Assembly (NCBI GenBank): GCA_035306065.1
Contig: DATGOL010000046.1
Location: forward strand, 1-8,570
Length of the DNA: 8,570 nt
Source of the DNA: JBBQHX01 sp035306065
GTDB lineage: Bacteria > Gemmatimonadota > Gemmatimonadetes > Gemmatimonadales > Gemmatimonadaceae
Direction: 5' to 3'
Part shown: positions 5,999-8,570 of the stretch, piece by piece
Layout of the letters: each line of letters opens with the position of its first letter
Position numbering within the stretch: position 1 is the stretch's first letter
Made by a program: the position numbers and the translations under genes
The notes under the pieces: model-generated
Database searches by the model: none
What the model was told of the DNA's origin: nothing
The model's input: the letters and a program-made list of their open reading frames with translations, nothing else

Positions 5999-7456
5999 GT
6001 GCACAGCCCGGCAGTTCCGCCGCGCGTGCGATTCGCGCCTTCCCCCACCGGATACCTGCATGTGGGTGGAGCTCGCACAGCCCTGTTCAACTGGCTGTAC
6101 GCCCGCCACTACGACGGCAAGTTCCTGCTCCGCGTGGAAGACACTGATCGCCAGCGCAGCACGGACGAGAGCACCCGCGCCATCTTCGATGGCCTCCGGT
6201 GGCTCGGACTGGATTGGGACGAAGAGGTGGTGTTTCAGGGCGCTCAGCTGGAGCGTCACCAGCGGGATGCAGACCGTCTGCTGGAAACAGGCGCCGTCTA
6301 TCGCTGCTTCTGTACGCAGGAAGAGCTGGCCGAGCGGCGTGCGGCGGCGGATGCGCGAAAGGAGGCCTTCAGGTACGATCGTCGCTGCGACCTGCTCTCA
6401 CCAGACGAAGTAGCCCGTCGTGTAGCAGCGGGCGAACCTCACGTGCTTCGCTTCCGCGTGCCCGAGGGCAGCACGTCGTGGCCAGACCTGGTGCACGACG
6501 AGATCACCTTCCCCAACAAGGATGTGGAAGACTTCGTGATCCTGCGCTCCGACCGCACGCCGATATACAACATGGCGGTTACGTCTGACGACATTGCGAT
6601 GGGAATCACCCTCGTTATGCGCGGTGACGACCATATCTCGAACACGCCCAAGCAGATAATGCTGTACCGCGCCCTCGGCGTGGAGCCGCCGGAGTTTGCC
6701 CACCTGCCGATGATCCACGGCACGGACGGGAAGAAGCTCTCCAAGCGCCACGGTGCCACCGCTGTTGGGGACTACCAGCATGCCGGCATCCTTCCCGGTG
6801 CCATGCGCAACTTCCTCGCCCTGCTCGGCTGGTCGCCGGGCGGCGACATCGAGGTGATGTCGCTGGAGGAGATGACCGGCTACTTCACGGTGGAGGGATT
6901 GCTGCGCAAGGCGTCTGTGTTCGACCCCCAGAAGCTGGAATGGATGAACGGGCAGCACCTCACGCGGGAGCCTCTGGACACGGTTGCGATGTGGGTGACG
7001 CCTGCCCTCGTGGAGGCCGGCCTCACGACGCTCGAGGAGCTGGACGAGCGACGGGAGTGGTACCACGGATTGCTGGACCTGTTGCGAGTTCGAGCACGCA
7101 CAATCGGTGAGGTGGTGAAGCAGGCCAGGCCCTACTTCGAGGAAACCGTGGAGTACGACCCCGATGCGGTTGCGAAGCAGTGGAAGGATCCGGTAGCGAC
7201 TGCGGGCACGCTGCGTGCGCTGCGCGAGACGCTGTCGTCCCTGGAGCAGTGGGACGCCGAGTCCATGGAAACCGAGACGCGCGCACTGGCCGAGTTGCGA
7301 GGCGTGGGAGCCGGGAAGCTGTTCCAGCCGCTTCGTGTGGCGCTCACGGGGCTGTCTGTGAGCCCGGGGATATTCGATGTGCTGCTCGCGCTGGGTAAGG
7401 AGCGGTCTCTGGCGCGCGTGGATGCAGCGATCTCAGAACTGGAACGGAGGCGTTAG
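5999..7456 (+). CDS. gltX: Glutamyl-tRNA synthetase
   Basis: A class I aminoacyl-tRNA synthetase that charges tRNA-Glu with glutamate in the cytosol. Numbered from GTG 5999 (485 residues): FAPSPTGYLHVGGART (12-27) carries the HIGH-type signature. FLLRVEDTDRQRS (42-54) and GLRWLGLDWDE (65-75) are typical of the family. IYNMAVTSDD (189-198) and MRGDDHISNT (207-216) follow, and KLSKRHG (246-252) is the KMSKS-type loop. The C-terminal half is the alpha-helical anticodon-binding region of bacterial GluRS. CFC (103-105) and Cys130 keep three positions of the zinc site known in E. coli; the fourth appears to be Leu, so zinc binding is doubtful. An in-frame ATG at 5942 would add a 19-residue Ser/Pro-rich extension, but it has no ribosome site and overlaps the candidate -10 box. 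Whether it also charges tRNA-Gln cannot be told here. Confidence 0.95.
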   Translation: MHSPAVPPRVRFAPSPTGYLHVGGARTALFNWLYARHYDGKFLLRVEDTDRQRSTDESTRAIFDGLRWLGLDWDEEVVFQGAQLERHQRDADRLLETGAVYRCFCTQEELAERRAAADARKEAFRYDRRCDLLSPDEVARRVAAGEPHVLRFRVPEGSTSWPDLVHDEITFPNKDVEDFVILRSDRTPIYNMAVTSDDIAMGITLVMRGDDHISNTPKQIMLYRALGVEPPEFAHLPMIHGTDGKKLSKRHGATAVGDYQHAGILPGAMRNFLALLGWSPGGDIEVMSLEEMTGYFTVEGLLRKASVFDPQKLEWMNGQHLTREPLDTVAMWVTPALVEAGLTTLEELDERREWYHGLLDLLRVRARTIGEVVKQARPYFEETVEYDPDAVAKQWKDPVATAGTLRALRETLSSLEQWDAESMETETRALAELRGVGAGKLFQPLRVALTGLSVSPGIFDVLLALGKERSLARVDAAISELERRR

Positions 7457-7480
7457 GGACGGCTCGAAAGTCGGAGGCCT

Positions 7481-7517
7481 GTGACGAGTAGGAGCTTGGG
7501 GAGAGCGGACTCGTCAC
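7481..7517. terminator. Inverted repeat between convergent genes, possible terminator
   Basis: GTGACGAGT (7481-7489) and ACTCGTCAC (7509-7517) are perfect 9-bp arms with a 19-base loop. It lies 25 nt after the gltX stop and 21 nt beyond the stop of the leftward gene, where both transcripts need to end. Neither strand has a proper U-tract after the stem (only TT then C on the plus strand), so it would be a weak or Rho-assisted terminator. Confidence 0.4.
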
Positions 7518-7538
7518 TTCAATACGGCATATACTCTG

Positions 7539-7928
7539 CTATTCTCGCAGTTCTAACTGAGCGTGATCTGCGGCTGCAACCGCAAGAGCCTCATTTGCTC
7601 GCTTCGTGAATTGAACCGCTCCGACCCACGGAGTAAAATTAATGGCTACGACCTTCTCCGACTCGTCACACACATCAGCAGACGCGAAGACTGCGCCTGT
7701 CTCATCACTGATTAGTCGCGTTTGTACCTGACAGTCAATGCGACCGCACTGTGTCACCGTTGCCTGACAGTTTCGGGAGGTCGTCCCAACGAGACAGGCG
7801 AAACCCTCGTGATTTCCATCCTCATCCTTGACTTGCACACATCTTTCGTTGCAGTCTTGCGCCTGAACTGTCTGTGGTGCAAGGAATGCGAGCGTAAAAA
7901 CCACTGAAATCAAGGGCTAGAATCGCAT
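7539..7928 (-). pseudogene. Small secreted seven-cysteine protein with in-frame amber at codon 4
   Basis: I recognise no family. From the best start, ATG 7928 (preceded at four bases by AAGGAGGG, 7940-7933), the frame reads Met-Arg-Phe, then TAG (7919-7917), then stays open to TAG at 7541-7539. The readable part from TTG 7913 is 124 residues. It begins with a clear signal peptide (ISVVFTLAFLAPQTVQA, cleavage after about Ala18), which would be complete with the codons before the TAG. The mature part has Cys at 21, 25, 40, 49, 56, 61 and 82 (counted from the TTG), suggesting disulfides outside the cytoplasm, and ends in an Ala-rich helix-like segment. It follows the propeller gene by 20 nt and was probably its operon partner. 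Either it is a recently inactivated gene, or the TAG is read through, or the sequence has an error; initiation at TTG has no fitting ribosome site. Confidence 0.55.
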
Positions 7929-7932
7929 GCTA

Positions 7933-7940
7933 CCCTCCTT
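7933..7940 (-). promoter_or_regulatory. Near-perfect Shine-Dalgarno that points to ATG 7928
   Basis: AAGGAGGG on the minus strand, with four bases to ATG 7928. The TTG at 7913 is 19 bases away from it, too far for normal initiation. This site is the reason for placing the true start upstream of the amber codon. Confidence 0.6.
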
Positions 7941-7948
7941 GAAAGTTC

Positions 7949-8570
7949 TTATGGCCCGCCTACGCGAGCACGGAACAGCACTGGTTCAAGACCGCTCTCC
8001 CCGTACCCCCAGAGATACCCCCGTACGGCATCGTAGCCGATCACGCCCCTCCATCCCTCTGGCAGCGCGACCTCACGAACGAAGCCACTAGATAGCGAAT
8101 ACAGGTGCCGCGCCGACTTCTCACGCTGTCCCAGTCCGGTCAGCAGGTACTCTTCGCCGATTGCGATCGCCGGGAGTGGTCGCGGAACATCTGCTCCAAG
8201 CGATGTAACTACCTCTGCGCCGCGTCTCTCGGTGACGTACGCATCGTCAGGCATGAGATCGATACGAACTGGTGAATCGAATCTTCGCACCAATGTTCCA
8301 TTCGGCAGATACTGGTAGATCTCGAACGGGAGCTTTCGCACGAAGAAGATCGTACCCTTCGGACCGGGCGTAACGCCACCCACGCCCCAGGCCTGCGCGT
8401 TCTCCTGACGCCTGACTACTGGCGGCTCCCCGAACGACCGCTCATGGTCCAGTTCCGGAGAATAGACGTGCACAGCGCGTCCAGCCCCCCGCGAGAAGTC
8501 GGCGAACCCTGAGAGAACCACCCGGCCGTCATTAAGTACCAGTACGCGTTCAGGATTACTCACAGGCGGC
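7949..8570 (-). CDS. Six-bladed beta-propeller (NHL-like) protein, 3' part entering from right edge
   Basis: The frame is open to the right edge (Pro-Pro-Val-Ser-Asn-Pro-Glu at the border) and ends at TAA 7951-7949. The GTG at 8563 has no visible ribosome site and falls inside a blade-like repeat, so the real start lies outside the window. About 206 residues are visible. Blade signatures recur: NPERVLVLNDGRVVLSGF, then VHVYSPELDHERSFG, then GPKGTIFFVRKLPFEIYQYL followed by PNGTLVRRF, and a last blade with LYSLSSGFVREVALP. These strand-turn patterns with DG, PNG and SG turns fit the 6-bladed propeller family related to NHL repeats, often exported and lacking catalytic residues. Probable role is ligand or partner binding at the envelope; no enzymatic function can be assigned. 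Its small downstream neighbour follows after 20 nt, so the two were likely co-transcribed. Confidence 0.75.
   Translation of the reverse strand, partial: PPVSNPERVLVLNDGRVVLSGFADFSRGAGRAVHVYSPELDHERSFGEPPVVRRQENAQAWGVGGVTPGPKGTIFFVRKLPFEIYQYLPNGTLVRRFDSPVRIDLMPDDAYVTERRGAEVVTSLGADVPRPLPAIAIGEEYLLTGLGQREKSARHLYSLSSGFVREVALPEGWRGVIGYDAVRGYLWGYGESGLEPVLFRARVGGP

Noticed and set aside
6398..7066. 222-residue minus-strand frame inside gltX
   Set aside because: It is antisense to conserved GluRS catalytic motifs, and the histidine- and arginine-rich translation is typical of a shadow frame.

Overview
The window reads as a stretch of a GC-rich bacterial chromosome. The best guess is Gemmatimonadota, with Acidobacteriota as the main alternative. 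The guess rests on a PadR regulator coupled to an orphan duplicated FtsX/MacB-type permease (ADOP type), a beta-propeller protein of the kind common in these phyla, and a small membrane/coiled-coil protein of familiar style. This is inference from family recall, not from a search.

Layout: (1) 1-489, minus strand: 5' part of a zinc-independent NADPH:quinone oxidoreductase that runs off the left edge. (2) 490-625: intergenic, with an operator-like palindrome and a factor-independent terminator. (3) 626-1711, minus: a di-heme cytochrome c peroxidase, exported and perhaps a lipoprotein. (4) 1712-1937: divergent promoter region with a good sigma70-type promoter for the rightward operon. (5) 1938-4942, plus: a two-gene operon of a PadR-type repressor and an 885-residue ADOP permease. 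(6) 4943-5941: an RNA-gene interval with tRNA-Ser(UGA), a small membrane-anchored coiled-coil protein, tRNA-Ser(GCU) and a strong terminator, plus two patches of degenerate 7-bp tandem repeats. (7) 5999-7456, plus: glutamyl-tRNA synthetase with its own promoter; promoter and ribosome binding site together favour the downstream GTG start. (8) 7539-8570, minus: a beta-propeller gene entering from the right edge, followed after 20 nt by a small secreted seven-cysteine protein.

Most genes are housekeeping or common accessory families: translation (two tRNA-Ser, gltX), redox and peroxide handling at the envelope (peroxidase, quinone reductase), and a self-regulated membrane permease. I see no phage, transposon, CRISPR or toxin-antitoxin system, and no clear new multi-gene system. 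The points most worth a second look are: an in-frame amber codon at codon 4 of the secreted cysteine protein, right after a near-perfect Shine-Dalgarno and ATG; a Glu where classical bacterial peroxidases have the distal His of the low-potential heme, although the other catalytic residues stay in register; the heptameric repeats; and a G-quadruplex-capable tract in the gltX leader.
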